Made by a program: the position numbers and the translations under genes. From Flavobacterium suaedae (GTDB lineage: Bacteria; Bacteroidota; Bacteroidia; Flavobacteriales; Flavobacteriaceae), in assembly GCF_014642915.1 (NCBI RefSeq), contig NZ_BMJE01000007.1, forward strand, positions 62,001 through 126,000: DNA of 64,000 bases, in the 5' to 3' direction. This document shows, piece after piece, positions 50,747 to 61,400 of the stretch (position 1 is its first letter; every line of letters begins with the position of its first letter). Under the pieces are notes generated by a model. That model did no database searches. It worked only from the letters and a program-made list of their open reading frames with translations, and was not told where the DNA came from.

Positions 50747-52390
50747 ATGGCACTCGAAAACATCAATCCTTCAGGCACTGTAGCCTGGCAAAAGTTAAGA
50801 GAACATTTTGCAGAAATGCAAATGGCATCTATGCCCGATATGTTTGCTGCTGATAATGGCAGAGCAGAAAAATTCCACATTACGTGGAATAATTTTTTAG
50901 TAGACTATTCTAAAAACCTTATTACCGACGAAACGCTGGCTTTACTGCAAGACCTTGCAAAAGAGGTTAACCTTAGCGGAGCTATAGAAAGTTATTTTGG
51001 TGGTGAGGCTATAAACCGTACCGAAGACAGAGCAGTATTGCACACCGCTTTACGCGCACCGAAAGACGCCGATATTAAAGTGGATGGTAAAAATGTAATG
51101 CCGGAGGTATATTCGGTTAAAGAAAAAATAAAACAATTTACGGATGAGGTTATCAGCGGTAAGCGCACAGGTTACACCGGTAAAGCATTTACCCATGTAG
51201 TAAACATAGGTATTGGCGGTAGCGACTTAGGTCCTGCTATGGTAACTGAGGCACTGGAATATTATAAAAATCAGCTTGAGGTAAGATTTGTATCAAATGT
51301 TGATGGCGACCATATTGCTGAAAAACTTAAAGGGCTAGATCCTGAAACTACCCTGTTTGTAATAGTATCTAAAACTTTTACAACACAGGAAACACTAAGC
51401 AATGCTACTACAGCAAGAGACTGGTTTTTACAATTAGGCTCTCAGGATGATGTAGCCAAGCACTTTGTTGCGGTAAGTACCAACATACAAAAGGTAACAG
51501 AGTTTGGTATTGCCGAAAGTAATATATTCCCAATGTGGGACTGGGTTGGCGGTCGCTTCTCATTATGGAGCGCCGTTGGGCTGTCTATAGCATTGGCAAT
51601 AGGGTATGATAATTTTGATAAGCTATTAAAAGGTGCTCACGATATGGATGAGCATTTCCGCACGGCACCGCATAGTGAGAATATACCTGTAGTACTGGCA
51701 TTATTAAGCGTTTGGTATAACAATTTTTACGGGGCAGAGAGTGAGGCACTAATACCTTATACACAATACCTGCAAAAGTTAGCCCCATATCTGCAACAGG
51801 GTATTATGGAGAGTAACGGTAAAAGCGTAGGGCGCGACGGTAACCCTGTAAACTACCAAACCGGTACTATTATATGGGGAGAGCCGGGTACCAACTCGCA
51901 ACATGCATTTTTCCAGTTAATACACCAGGGTACTAAATTAATTCCTACCGATTTTATTGGTTTTGCTAAGTCGTTACACGGCAACCAGGACCATCATGAT
52001 AAATTGATGTCTAACTTTTTTGCACAAACTGAAGCGTTGCTAAACGGTAAAAGCAAAGCACAGGTTAAAAAAGAGTTTGCAGAGAAAGGTGTTGAAGGCG
52101 AGCAGGCAGCATTTTTAGTTCCGTTTAAGGAGTTTAAAGGTAACAAGCCTACAAACACCCTTTTAATTGATAAACTAACACCGGAGGCGCTTGGTTCGCT
52201 TGTAGCGCTATATGAGCATAAAATATTTGTTCAGGGTGTTATTTGGAATATATTTAGTTATGACCAGTGGGGTGTAGAGCTTGGTAAGCAACTGGCTAAC
52301 TCTATTTTAGGCGAAATACAAAGCGGAGAGGTTAAGGAACACGACCCTTCTACCAGCTTTTTATTAAAAACTTTTTTAGAAAAAAGATAG
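50747..52390 (+). CDS. pgi: Glucose-6-phosphate isomerase
   Basis: The glycolytic enzyme converts glucose-6-phosphate and fructose-6-phosphate. Signatures include [19 protein letters not shown], the SIS domain sequence [33 protein letters not shown] and the catalytic region [20 protein letters not shown]. 547 residues is full length. It is last of its operon and followed by a terminator. Confidence 0.95.
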   Translation: MALENINPSGTVAWQKLREHFAEMQMASMPDMFAADNGRAEKFHITWNNFLVDYSKNLITDETLALLQDLAKEVNLSGAIESYFGGEAINRTEDRAVLHTALRAPKDADIKVDGKNVMPEVYSVKEKIKQFTDEVISGKRTGYTGKAFTHVVNIGIGGSDLGPAMVTEALEYYKNQLEVRFVSNVDGDHIAEKLKGLDPETTLFVIVSKTFTTQETLSNATTARDWFLQLGSQDDVAKHFVAVSTNIQKVTEFGIAESNIFPMWDWVGGRFSLWSAVGLSIALAIGYDNFDKLLKGAHDMDEHFRTAPHSENIPVVLALLSVWYNNFYGAESEALIPYTQYLQKLAPYLQQGIMESNGKSVGRDGNPVNYQTGTIIWGEPGTNSQHAFFQLIHQGTKLIPTDFIGFAKSLHGNQDHHDKLMSNFFAQTEALLNGKSKAQVKKEFAEKGVEGEQAAFLVPFKEFKGNKPTNTLLIDKLTPEALGSLVALYEHKIFVQGVIWNIFSYDQWGVELGKQLANSILGEIQSGEVKEHDPSTSFLLKTFLEKR

Positions 52391-52440
52391 TTTAACTGCT
52401 GCATAAGTAAAGTAGTAGTATAGCATAATAAAACGTTTAA

Positions 52441-52476
52441 AACCCTTATCAGCATTAAGCTGGTGAGGGTTTTTTC
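52441..52476 (+). terminator. Terminator after pgi
   Basis: AACCCTTATCAGC and GCTGGTGAGGGTT pair with two G-U pairs around loop ATTAA, followed by TTTTT. It ends the operon of DUF3108, TDO, M23 and pgi. Confidence 0.82.
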
Positions 52477-52746
52477 TTATAAATAATTTTGTTTTTGTTT
52501 TTAAAATTGTAGGTTATTTCTTTAAAAATTTATTTTTCGAAATTGGGTGCAATTTCAATTTTAGAAAAAGGTTAAATAAAAGTGTTTCTACGGTTTACAA
52601 AAAGTGCTTTTTCGGTCTTAATTTTAAGTAAAAACGGCTAAAAGGTCAACTTTTCGTAACCTGTAGTGTTCTTAATATTCACTTAACTTTTTTCAGTGTT
52701 TGTTGGGGGAATTTTGCATCACTCTAATAAAAACACACAAAGCACA
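52477..52746. other. AT-rich leader of the TonB receptor gene
   Basis: No gene is seen in this gap. GAATTTTG near 52708 is one mismatch from a -7 box, with TGTTTG a short distance before it, but the spacing is poor. Runs of T and A fill the rest. Confidence 0.35.
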
Positions 52747-55380
52747 ATGAGAAAAACTACACAACTTTTGTTATTTGTTTCTATGCTGTTTGTAAGCGCG
52801 TTTACAATGGCACAGGAAAGAATTACAGGTAAGGTTACCGATGGGCAGGCGCCCCTAACTGCTGCAAGTATTACAGTAAAAGGTACTGCAGACAGTGTTA
52901 CGGCTAATACTGATGGTATGTTTACAGTTACTACTGATAAAACATCTGGTGAATTAGTTGTATCGTTTATAGGGTTTGACAGTAAAGTAATTCCTTTTAC
53001 TATTACTCCCGGGCAAACACTTGATGTAGGTACTATTGCACTTACAGAAAACGCTGAAGAGCTTGAAGCTATTGTAATTGTAGGTAGAGGTGTAATTGAC
53101 CTTGAGCAGGACAGAAGAACGCCTGTTGCAGTATCTAACATCAGCCAGAGAGAAATAAAATTAAAGTCAGGACAAAACGACTTTACTGAGGTAATGAAAA
53201 ATACGCCTTCAATATACGTTGCAAGCCAAGCAGGAGGTTTTGGAGATACGCAAATGTATGTTCGTGGTTTCGACCAGACAAACACAGCTTTCTTACTTAA
53301 CGGTCAGCCAATAAACGGTATGGAAGACGGTAACATGTACTGGTCTAACTGGAGCGGTATGACAGATGTTGCAAACTCTGTACAGGTACAAAGAGGTCTT
53401 GGTTCATCAAAACTGGCTATATCATCAGTAGGTGGTACAGTAAACATTGTTACTAAAGCTACAGAGATGCGTAGAGGTGGTTTTGCACAGTCTATGATTG
53501 GTAATGATGATTACCAAAAAACTACTGTAGGGTACAGCACCGGTTTAATGGAAAACGGCTTTGGTGTTAGTACCATGCTTACTAAGTGGAGTGGTGACGG
53601 TTACAACCGTGGTACTTTTGGTGAAGGTTATAACTACTTTATATCACTAGGTTATAAAGCAAACGAGAAACATCTTTTTAACTTCTTACTATTTGGAGCA
53701 CCACAGTGGCATGACCAAAACTTTACTAAGTCAATATCAGACTACTTAAAGTATGGCAGAAAGTATAACAACAACTACGGTTTCTTAGATGGTGATTACC
53801 TTACTGAAAGAAGAAACTATTACCACAAGCCGGTACTTAACTTAAACTGGGATTTTGATATAAATGAAGCTATGGAGCTTTCTACAGTACTTTACGCATC
53901 ATTTGGTCGCGGTGGTGGTACAGGTAACTGGGGTAATGGTAGAGTTCGTACAGATGACGATCATATAGATTTTAATGCTATAAGAGATAATAACATGATG
54001 TTGCCTGGAAGAATAGGTACAGTTAGTAGAAATGACGGAGAAAAAGCTTATGCTATTCGTAACTCAGTAAACAACCACGCATGGTATGGAGTTATATCTA
54101 ATTTTAATCATGAAATAAACGATGAGTTTAGTTATAACGTAGGTCTTGATGTAAGAAACTACAAAGGAACGCACTACAGAGAGATATCTAACCTTTTAGG
54201 TTTAAGTGGTTTTGAAGTTACGGATAACGTACAATACCCTAACGGTTACGTAGTAACGGAAACGTATAGCCCAAACCCTTGGAGCGCATTTACTAATGAT
54301 CCTGCTGCTAACCAAAAAGTAAACTACGATTACGAAGAAAGAATTACTTATGGTGGTGTGTTCGGTCAGGCAGAATATGCTACAGATGATTTCTCTGTTT
54401 TCGTTCAGGGAGCTGTTTCTACCCAATCACACATCCGTTGGGATTACTTCCAATACACTGCTGCAGAAGAAGAGTCTGAAACAGTAAATAACGAAGGGTT
54501 TAACATTAAAGGTGGTGCAAGCTATAACATTGCAGAAGGACACACTGTTTTTGCAAATGCAGGGTACTACTCAAGACAGCCATATCACGATAATATTTAC
54601 CTAAACTATGGTAACGATGTTAACCCACTTACTGAAAACGAAAAAATTACAGGTTTAGAGGCGGGTTATAGATTTAGAAGTGCATATTTTAATGCAGACC
54701 TTAATGCATACAGAACAAGCTGGAAAGACCGTGTCACTACAAACACTAACGTAGCTGACGATGGTACAGAGCTTTTCTATAACAATACAGGGGTAAGCCA
54801 GTTACACCAAGGTATAGAACTTGAATTTATGGCTAAGCCACTATCGGTACTTGATGTAAAAGGTTTCCTTTCGTTAGGTAACTGGGAATACGATGATAAC
54901 GTATACAAAAGAGTATTTGACGAAAACCAAAACCTTGTTGCAGATGGCGAATACCAACTTAACGGTAACGACGTAATAGGTGAGGTAGTTGAAGAAGTTG
55001 ACGGTGGTAAAGTAGGTGGTGGTGCCCAAACTACTTTTGGTCTTGGTGCTGTATACAGAGTTGCCAAAGGACTATCTATAGATGCTGACTGGAGAAACTA
55101 CGATAACTTATACTCTACGGCTGTAGTTAAAGATAATGTAGAGCTGCCTTCTTACGACTTAGTTGATGCAGGTGTTACGTATACAATGAATTTTGTAAAA
55201 TCATCATTAACATTCCGTGTAAACATTTACAACGTGTTTGATGAGGTTTACCTTTCTCAGTTATCTACTGCTGATGCTGTAGAAGAAGGAAGCGTTACTT
55301 ACAAAGGTGTAAACGTAAGCAACAGAGGTTACTTTGGTAACGGTAGAACTTGGAACTTTAGCATGAGATACAACTTTTAA
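52747..55380 (+). CDS. TonB-dependent outer-membrane receptor
   Basis: The ATG at 52747 gives a signal peptide (MRKTTQLLLFVSMLFVSAFT, cut after MAQ). A carboxypeptidase-regulatory-like beta domain follows (~23-100: ITGKVTDGQAPLTAASITVK), then the plug domain (SGQNDFTEVMKNTPSIYVAS, MYVRGFDQTNTAFLLNGQPI) and a barrel ending in WNFSMRYNF. Such receptors import siderophores, sugars or peptides. No SusD-like partner is adjacent, so the substrate is not apparent. 877 residues. Confidence 0.9.
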   Translation: MRKTTQLLLFVSMLFVSAFTMAQERITGKVTDGQAPLTAASITVKGTADSVTANTDGMFTVTTDKTSGELVVSFIGFDSKVIPFTITPGQTLDVGTIALTENAEELEAIVIVGRGVIDLEQDRRTPVAVSNISQREIKLKSGQNDFTEVMKNTPSIYVASQAGGFGDTQMYVRGFDQTNTAFLLNGQPINGMEDGNMYWSNWSGMTDVANSVQVQRGLGSSKLAISSVGGTVNIVTKATEMRRGGFAQSMIGNDDYQKTTVGYSTGLMENGFGVSTMLTKWSGDGYNRGTFGEGYNYFISLGYKANEKHLFNFLLFGAPQWHDQNFTKSISDYLKYGRKYNNNYGFLDGDYLTERRNYYHKPVLNLNWDFDINEAMELSTVLYASFGRGGGTGNWGNGRVRTDDDHIDFNAIRDNNMMLPGRIGTVSRNDGEKAYAIRNSVNNHAWYGVISNFNHEINDEFSYNVGLDVRNYKGTHYREISNLLGLSGFEVTDNVQYPNGYVVTETYSPNPWSAFTNDPAANQKVNYDYEERITYGGVFGQAEYATDDFSVFVQGAVSTQSHIRWDYFQYTAAEEESETVNNEGFNIKGGASYNIAEGHTVFANAGYYSRQPYHDNIYLNYGNDVNPLTENEKITGLEAGYRFRSAYFNADLNAYRTSWKDRVTTNTNVADDGTELFYNNTGVSQLHQGIELEFMAKPLSVLDVKGFLSLGNWEYDDNVYKRVFDENQNLVADGEYQLNGNDVIGEVVEEVDGGKVGGGAQTTFGLGAVYRVAKGLSIDADWRNYDNLYSTAVVKDNVELPSYDLVDAGVTYTMNFVKSSLTFRVNIYNVFDEVYLSQLSTADAVEEGSVTYKGVNVSNRGYFGNGRTWNFSMRYNF

Positions 55381-55434
55381 TTAATTGAAACATATATAAT
55401 AGGTTTCATCTCATACTTATTTTATTTTGTGTTG

Positions 55435-55466
55435 AAAGCCCCGATTTATTCGGGGCTTTTGTTTTT
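55435..55466 (+). terminator. Terminator after the TonB receptor
   Basis: AAAGCCCCGA (55435-55444) pairs with TCGGGGCTTT (55450-55459), loop TTTAT, followed by T-rich sequence. Confidence 0.88.
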
Positions 55467-55544
55467 ATATTCAATAACAGTTTGTTTATAGCCTATGTTA
55501 TTACAAATTGTTTATTTTTGTAGGAAACACAAAGCTGAAAACTT

Positions 55545-55985
55545 ATGTACGAATCTATCTTAGCCCTGCACTCATACTGGGCATTTGCAACACTGGGAAT
55601 ATTACTAATAGCAATACTTAATTCACTTTCGGGTATTAGCGGTAAAAAACCATTTATAAAAAGAGACAGACAAATTGCACTAATAGCATTGGCATTTGCA
55701 CACACACAGGTTGTATTAGGTTTTATTTTATACTTTACATCGCCATTACTTTCTACAGCTAAACAAGAAGGTATGAGTGAAGTAATGGGGAATTCGTATA
55801 TGAGACAAATGCTTGTAGAGCACCCTTTAACCAATATAATAGCGATTATTTTAATTACAATAGGTTGGTCTAAACATAAAAAAGCAACAGAAGCAGGAGC
55901 TAAGTTTAAAAAAATATTTTTCTTATACTTAATAGGTTTAATACTGTTACTGTCAAGAATACCATACGACCAGTGGTTAAACTAA
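55545..55985 (+). CDS. Four-helix membrane protein, cytochrome-b-like
   Basis: 146 residues with four hydrophobic helices, about 8-28, 44-66, 95-112 and 125-138. Histidines H9 (ALHSYWAF), H53 (FAHTQVV) and H93 (VEHPLTN) lie near helix ends or inside them and could bind haem, a layout that leads to the cytochrome-b label often given to relatives. No direct proof of haem binding. It is between two terminators, so transcribed alone. Confidence 0.55.
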   Translation: MYESILALHSYWAFATLGILLIAILNSLSGISGKKPFIKRDRQIALIALAFAHTQVVLGFILYFTSPLLSTAKQEGMSEVMGNSYMRQMLVEHPLTNIIAIILITIGWSKHKKATEAGAKFKKIFFLYLIGLILLLSRIPYDQWLN

Positions 55986-56000
55986 CAGAAAAAATTATAC

Positions 56001-56027
56001 AGCCCTTACAAAAAGGGCTTTTTTATT
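56001..56027 (+). terminator. Terminator after the membrane protein gene
   Basis: AGCCCTT pairs with AAGGGCT across a short A-rich loop, then TTTTTTAT. Confidence 0.85.
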
Positions 56028-56054
56028 TTAACAGCTATATAAAAAATTCGCTCT

Positions 56055-56438
56055 ATGTATAAGCGTATATTACTGTTTATAGTAACATCATTACTACTTG
56101 TTGCTTGTTCCTCTTCAAACAAAGCATCAGGTTCCTATAAAGTGTATAATAAAAGGGCAGTAGCCAGTTATTATGCCAATAAATTTAACGGCAGGAAAAC
56201 AGCCAGTGGCGAAAGGTTCAGTAACCGCAAGTACACCGCAGCGCACAAAAAGCTTCCTTTTGGCACAAAGGTAAGAGTGACTAATAAAGTTAACGGAAAA
56301 TCAGTAATAGTAACTATAAATGACAGAGGACCATTTGTAAGAGGCAGGCATATAGACCTTTCTAAAAAAGCCTTTATGGATATTACTGATAACAAAAACA
56401 AAGGACTTCTAAATGTAGTAATTGAAGTAATGAAATAA
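56055..56438 (+). CDS. rlpA: RlpA-family lipoprotein (septal lytic transglycosylase-like)
   Basis: The lipoprotein signal MYKRILLFIVTSLLLVACSS contains lipobox LVAC. The double-psi beta-barrel follows with ASYYANKFNGRKTASGERF, LPFGTKVRVTN, and VTINDRGPFVRGRHIDLS, the RlpA catalytic core with the conserved Asp in INDRGPF. RlpA-type enzymes act on glycan strands lacking stem peptides at division sites. No SPOR domain is present, so this is the short form. Confidence 0.87.
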   Translation: MYKRILLFIVTSLLLVACSSSNKASGSYKVYNKRAVASYYANKFNGRKTASGERFSNRKYTAAHKKLPFGTKVRVTNKVNGKSVIVTINDRGPFVRGRHIDLSKKAFMDITDNKNKGLLNVVIEVMK

Positions 56439-56592
56439 TACTGATTTTAAACAGTCTGCACAATAATTACTACTATAATAAATTACTTTACACACACTTC
56501 ACGAAAACATTTTAGTTAGTAAACAGATATATTTCAGCTGTTTATAGCTAAACTTCGGCTTTATTCTTATTAACAAAACCTTAACATAAATT

Positions 56593-56625
56593 TTAGTTCG
56601 GTTTTTACCGAACTAACCGAACTAA
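56593..56625. promoter_or_regulatory. Three-half-site operator of the efflux regulator
   Basis: TTAGTTCGGT (56593-56602) and ACCGAACTAA (56607-56616) form a perfect palindrome with a TTTT spacer. A third identical ACCGAACTAA (56616-56625) follows in direct repeat, sharing one A. The -7 box starts five bases further on. This strongly suggests autoregulation by the MarR/GbsR protein encoded next. Confidence 0.78.
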
Positions 56626-56629
56626 TATA

Positions 56630-56637
56630 TATCTTTG
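56630..56637 (+). promoter_or_regulatory. -7 box of the efflux operon
   Basis: TATCTTTG matches TAnnTTTG and lies 20 bases before the ATG at 56657. The -33 region falls inside the operator, so regulator binding would block polymerase. Confidence 0.65.
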
Positions 56638-56656
56638 CATCAAATTTTACGGAATT

Positions 56657-57148
56657 ATGGATGATGTGCAGAAAGAAAAAGGGGAATTGATAGAAATGTT
56701 TGGGGTTCATTTTGAATCGCAATACAACCTTCCTCCACTGGCAGCAAGGATACTGGGAATGCTAATAATTGACAGTTGTAAGCAAGGGTTAACCTTTGAG
56801 GATTTATTAGAACGTACAGGGGCAAGTAAAAGCTCGGTATCTACAAACCTTAACCTTTTGCTTAAACTGGGCAAAATAAAATATTACACAGTTCCGTGTG
56901 ACAGAAAAAAATATTACAGACCGGCACCACTAAGCGAAAGACTGGCCAATTACCTGAAAATAATAGATTTTGAAAAAGAAATTATAGAACGAATGCTTTG
57001 CTATCGCGAAAAAACAGCATCGTGTGGCGCAGAACTTTGCAATTTAGAAAACACCAAAGCCTATAAAGAACACGTGCTGGAAGTAGAAGAGCTATTAAAA
57101 CGTACTATAGAAAAGTTTAAAGTAATAGAGAACAATAACCAAGTATAA
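56657..57148 (+). CDS. MarR/GbsR-family transcriptional regulator
   Basis: 163 residues with a winged helix-turn-helix: LPPLAARILGMLIIDSCKQG, FEDLLERTGASKSSVSTNL and the wing GKIKYYTVPCDRKKYYRPA, the GbsR/MarR-type pattern. The C-terminal helices contain CGAELC, two cysteines that might sense a ligand or metal. It is the first gene of the RND efflux operon, 32 bases before the adaptor gene, and the operator upstream implies it represses the whole unit. Confidence 0.85.
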   Translation: MDDVQKEKGELIEMFGVHFESQYNLPPLAARILGMLIIDSCKQGLTFEDLLERTGASKSSVSTNLNLLLKLGKIKYYTVPCDRKKYYRPAPLSERLANYLKIIDFEKEIIERMLCYREKTASCGAELCNLENTKAYKEHVLEVEELLKRTIEKFKVIENNNQV

Positions 57149-57180
57149 ATAAATCACAAAAATTTAAGAATAGTTAAATA

Positions 57181-58383
57181 ATGAAAAGGATATCCGTACT
57201 AGGCGCAATGCTCGCCTTATTATTAGTTTCTGCCTGTGGTAAAAAAGAGCAACAAGCTCCGCAGGCGCAAGGGCCAATGCCGTTCCCTGTAGAAACTGTA
57301 AAAAGGCAGGATGCCACCATCTACCAAGAATATACAGCAAACCTGGAAGGTCAGCAAAACGTAGAAATACGACCAAAAGTAACAGGTTTTATAGAAAAAA
57401 TATATGTAGATGAAGGGCAAAATGTAAAAAAAGGGCAACTTTTATTTAGGCTGGAAACCCAAACCATTTCTCAGGATGCAGCAGCTGCAAAAGCAGCAGT
57501 GAACGCCGCACAGGTTGAGGTAGACAGGCTAAAACCCCTTGTAGAACGTAACATAATAAGTAACGTACAACTGGAAACAGCAAAAGCTAAACTTGCACAG
57601 GCAAAAGCAAGCTATAGCAGTATAGCTGCAAATGTAGGTTATGGTACTATAAAATCGCCTGTAAATGGTGTTGTAGGTTCACTGCCATATCGCGAAGGTA
57701 GTTTAGTAAGTACCACAAGCCAACAGCCGTTAACTACGGTTTCAGACAGTAAAATAATGCGTGCTTACTTTACTATGAACGAGAAGCAGTTACTTGATTT
57801 TACAAGAAACTTTGAAGGGCAAACACTTCACGAAAAGCTAAAAAACACTCCGGAGGTTACGTTGCTTTTAGTTGACGGTAGTGAGTATGAAATAAAAGGA
57901 AAACTAACTGCCGTAAGCGGACTTGTAGACCCAAAAACAGGTACTACAGAGTTTAGAGCAGAGTTTCCTAACCCTGATGGTGTTTTAAGAAGCGGAAGCA
58001 GTGGTGTAGTGCGCTTGCCAATACAAAAGCAGGAAGCCATACTGGTACCGCAAAACGCAGTTATGGATATGCAGGGTAAAAAACTTATTTACGTAGTAGA
58101 TAAAGAAAACAAAGTTGCTACCCGCGTAATAGAAACCAGCAACAATACCCAAAAAGAATATATTGTAAAAAGCGGTTTAGAGCCGGGTGAAGTTATAGTA
58201 ACAGCCGGAGCAACCAAGCTAAAAGATGGTCAGCAGATAGCACCGCAAGAAGGTGGAGATGATGCACCACAACAAGTCCAGCAGGAAGCAAAAGGCGAAG
58301 CAGCACCAAAAGCAACAGATGAAGCTAAAGGAGCTGAAACAGGCGAAGCACAACCGGAAAACAATACACAGCAAGAAAAATAA
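57181..58383 (+). CDS. RND efflux periplasmic adaptor (lipoprotein)
   Basis: Signal MKRISVLGAMLALLLVSACG with lipobox VSAC gives a lipid-anchored membrane fusion protein. The biotinyl-lipoyl, hairpin and beta-barrel parts appear in order (VEIRPKVTGFIEKIYVDEGQ; KAAVNAAQVEVDRLKPLVER; GTTEFRAEFPNPDGVLRSGS). The last ~45 residues are low-complexity, rich in Gln, Ala, Glu and Lys. It links the pump at 58410 to the outer-membrane channel at 61569. Confidence 0.92.
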   Translation: MKRISVLGAMLALLLVSACGKKEQQAPQAQGPMPFPVETVKRQDATIYQEYTANLEGQQNVEIRPKVTGFIEKIYVDEGQNVKKGQLLFRLETQTISQDAAAAKAAVNAAQVEVDRLKPLVERNIISNVQLETAKAKLAQAKASYSSIAANVGYGTIKSPVNGVVGSLPYREGSLVSTTSQQPLTTVSDSKIMRAYFTMNEKQLLDFTRNFEGQTLHEKLKNTPEVTLLLVDGSEYEIKGKLTAVSGLVDPKTGTTEFRAEFPNPDGVLRSGSSGVVRLPIQKQEAILVPQNAVMDMQGKKLIYVVDKENKVATRVIETSNNTQKEYIVKSGLEPGEVIVTAGATKLKDGQQIAPQEGGDDAPQQVQQEAKGEAAPKATDEAKGAETGEAQPENNTQQEK

Positions 58384-58409
58384 TGCAAGAAAAATAATAA
58401 ACAGAAAAG

Positions 58410-61400
58410 ATGCTAAAAACATTTATAGAAAGACCGGTACTATCTACCGTAATTTCGATAATAATAACCATATTGGGTGTTTTGGGGCTAATGTCCCTGC
58501 CCGTGGAGCAGTATCCTGAAATTGCTCCGCCTACCGTGCAGGTATCGGCAACCTATACCGGTGCCAATGCCGAAACGGTACTGAATAGTGTGGTAACACC
58601 ACTGGAAGAAGAGATAAACGGGGTAGAGGGTATGACGTATATGACCTCTACTGCGGCAAACGATGGTTCTGCAAGTATAAACGTATACTTCGAGCTTGGT
58701 GTAAACCCTGATATTGCTGCGGTAAACGTACAAAACCGTGTGGCGCGTGCAAACAGTAAACTACCTTCGGAGGTAGTGCAGACAGGGGTTACTACTGTAA
58801 AAAGCCAGAACAGTGCCTTAATGTTCCTTTCGTTATACTCTGATAACCCTGAGTTTGACGGGACGTTTGTACAGAACTATGCTAAAATAAACCTTGTACC
58901 TAAATTACAAAGGGTAAACGGGGTAGGGCAGGTAAACGTATTTGGTGGTATGGACTACTCGATGCGTATTTGGATTGACCCTGAGAAAATGGCGGCATAC
59001 GGTATTGTACCGAGTGATGTACAGGCAGCACTCCGTGAGCAAAACGTAGAAGCAGCACCGGGTAAATTTGGTGAAAATGCCGAAGGTGTATATGAATATG
59101 TAATTAAATACCAAGGTAGACTTGGCGAAGCAGAACAATATGAAAATATTGTAATTAAAGCAACGGGCGACGGTAACTTCCTTCGCTTAAAAGATGTAGC
59201 AAAAATAGAACTTGGCGCACTTAGCTATACCTCTAAAAACTTTGGTATGGGTAACCCGGGTGTGGCAATGGGTATTTTCCAAACATCAGGCTCTAATGCA
59301 AATGATATTATTGAAGAAGTACAGAGTATACTGGATGAAGCAAAACCAAACTTCCCTAAAGGTATAGACTATGTAATACCGTTTAACACTAAGGCTTTCC
59401 TTGATGCTTCTATAGATAAAGTGGTACACACCCTTGTAGAAGCCTTTATACTGGTATTTATTGTAGTATTCCTTTTCCTTCAGGATTTGCGTTCTACCTT
59501 AATACCGGCTATTGCAGTACCGGTAGCTATTGTAGGTACATTCTTCTTCCTTAACCTGTTTGGCTTCTCTATAAACCTGCTAACACTGTTTGCAGTAGTC
59601 CTCGCCATTGGTATTGTGGTGGATGATGCCATTGTGGTAGTAGAGGCGGTACACGCCAAGCTGGACGAAGGCGAAAAATCAGCTAAGAAAGCAACCCTTT
59701 CTGCCATGAGCGAAATTACAGGGGCTATTGTATCTATAACCTTAGTAATGTCTGCCGTATTTATCCCCGTATCGTTCCTTCAGGGACCATCAGGAGTATT
59801 CTATCAGCAGTTTGCCATTACTCTTGCGGTAGCAATTCTTATATCGGCAGTAAACGCATTAACACTAAGTCCTGCATTATGTGCTTTATTACTTAAACCG
59901 CATGATGATGAACACCATGGTAAAAAGAAAAACATTAAAGACCGTTTCTTTAATGCCTTTAATGCCGGGTTCGATAGTATGAACCGTAAATATACCCGTT
60001 CATTAGGCTTTTTAGCACGTAAAAAATGGATTTCTGTAATAGCATTACTTGCCTTTACAGGTGGGGCTTATTATTTAATGACCACTACACCTTCAGGGTT
60101 TATACCAAATGAGGATAGAGGTATTATTATGAGTGACCTTACTATGCCTCCGGGTACAACGCTTGAGCAAACTCAGGAAGCAGTAAACCAACTGGATAGT
60201 ATTATTACCAGTATTCCTGAAGTAGATGCACGTATGAGTGTGGTAGGTTTCAGTTTATTAAACAGAGTAAACGGTGGTTCGTATGCGTTTACCGTTATTA
60301 AACTAAAAGACTGGTCGGAGCGTGAAGGCGAAGGACAATCAGTTGATGCTATTGTAGGGCAATTATTTGCCCGTACAGCAGGATTTAAAGATGCCCGCCT
60401 GTTATTCTTTACCCCGCCAAGTGTACAAGGTTTTGGTACAGCAGATGGTTTTGAACTGAAACTGCAATCTACAGGCGATGATGACTGGGCAACGATAAGT
60501 AAAACAGCCAATGAATTTTTAGGAGCGTTAAGCCAACGACCTGAAATACAATATGCCATAACCAACTTTAACCCTAACTACCCACAGTACCAAATGGATG
60601 TGAATATAGAAAGGGCTATGGATGCAGGGGTGTCGTTAAGTACTATATTCAACACTATGCAGGGTTATTATGGTGGATTATATACTACAGACTTTAACCG
60701 TTTTGGTAAACAATTCCGTGTAATGATTCAGGCAGAACCAAGCGAAAGAGCTGACCAGAAGTCTATAAATGATATTTACGTTCGTAATGCCGACGGGCAA
60801 ATGGTTGCTATTAACCAGTTTATCGACTTTAAGAGAATATACGGTCCTGAGGCAGTAGCAAGGTTTAACATGCTAAAAGCAGTTAACGTAAACGGTAAGG
60901 CAACCCCGGGTTACAGTTCGGGTGATGCTATTAAAGCCATACAGGAAGTTGCTGCACAGCATTTACCACGAAACTACACCTACGAATTCTCGGGTATGAC
61001 ACGTGAAGAAATTATAGCAGGCGACCAAACCATATTGGTATTCCTGTTAAGTTTAGTGTTTGTTTACTTCCTGTTAAGTGCACAATACGAGAGTTATATA
61101 TTACCGCTATCAATTTTGCTTTCTCTCCCTGTTGGTATAGCCGGCGCCATTGGTTTTGTAAACCTTGCCGGGCTGGAAAATAACATTTATTTCCAGGTAG
61201 CGCTTATAATGCTTATTGGTCTTTTGGCTAAGAATGCCATACTTATTGTAGAGTTTGCGCTACAGCGCAGGCGACACGGTATGGGCTTGGTAGATGCTGC
61301 TATTGAAGGTGCAAGAGCCCGTTTACGACCAATATTAATGACCTCGTTTGCCTTTATATTCGGTCTGCTTCCGCTGGCATTAGCCAATGGTGTAGGGGCT

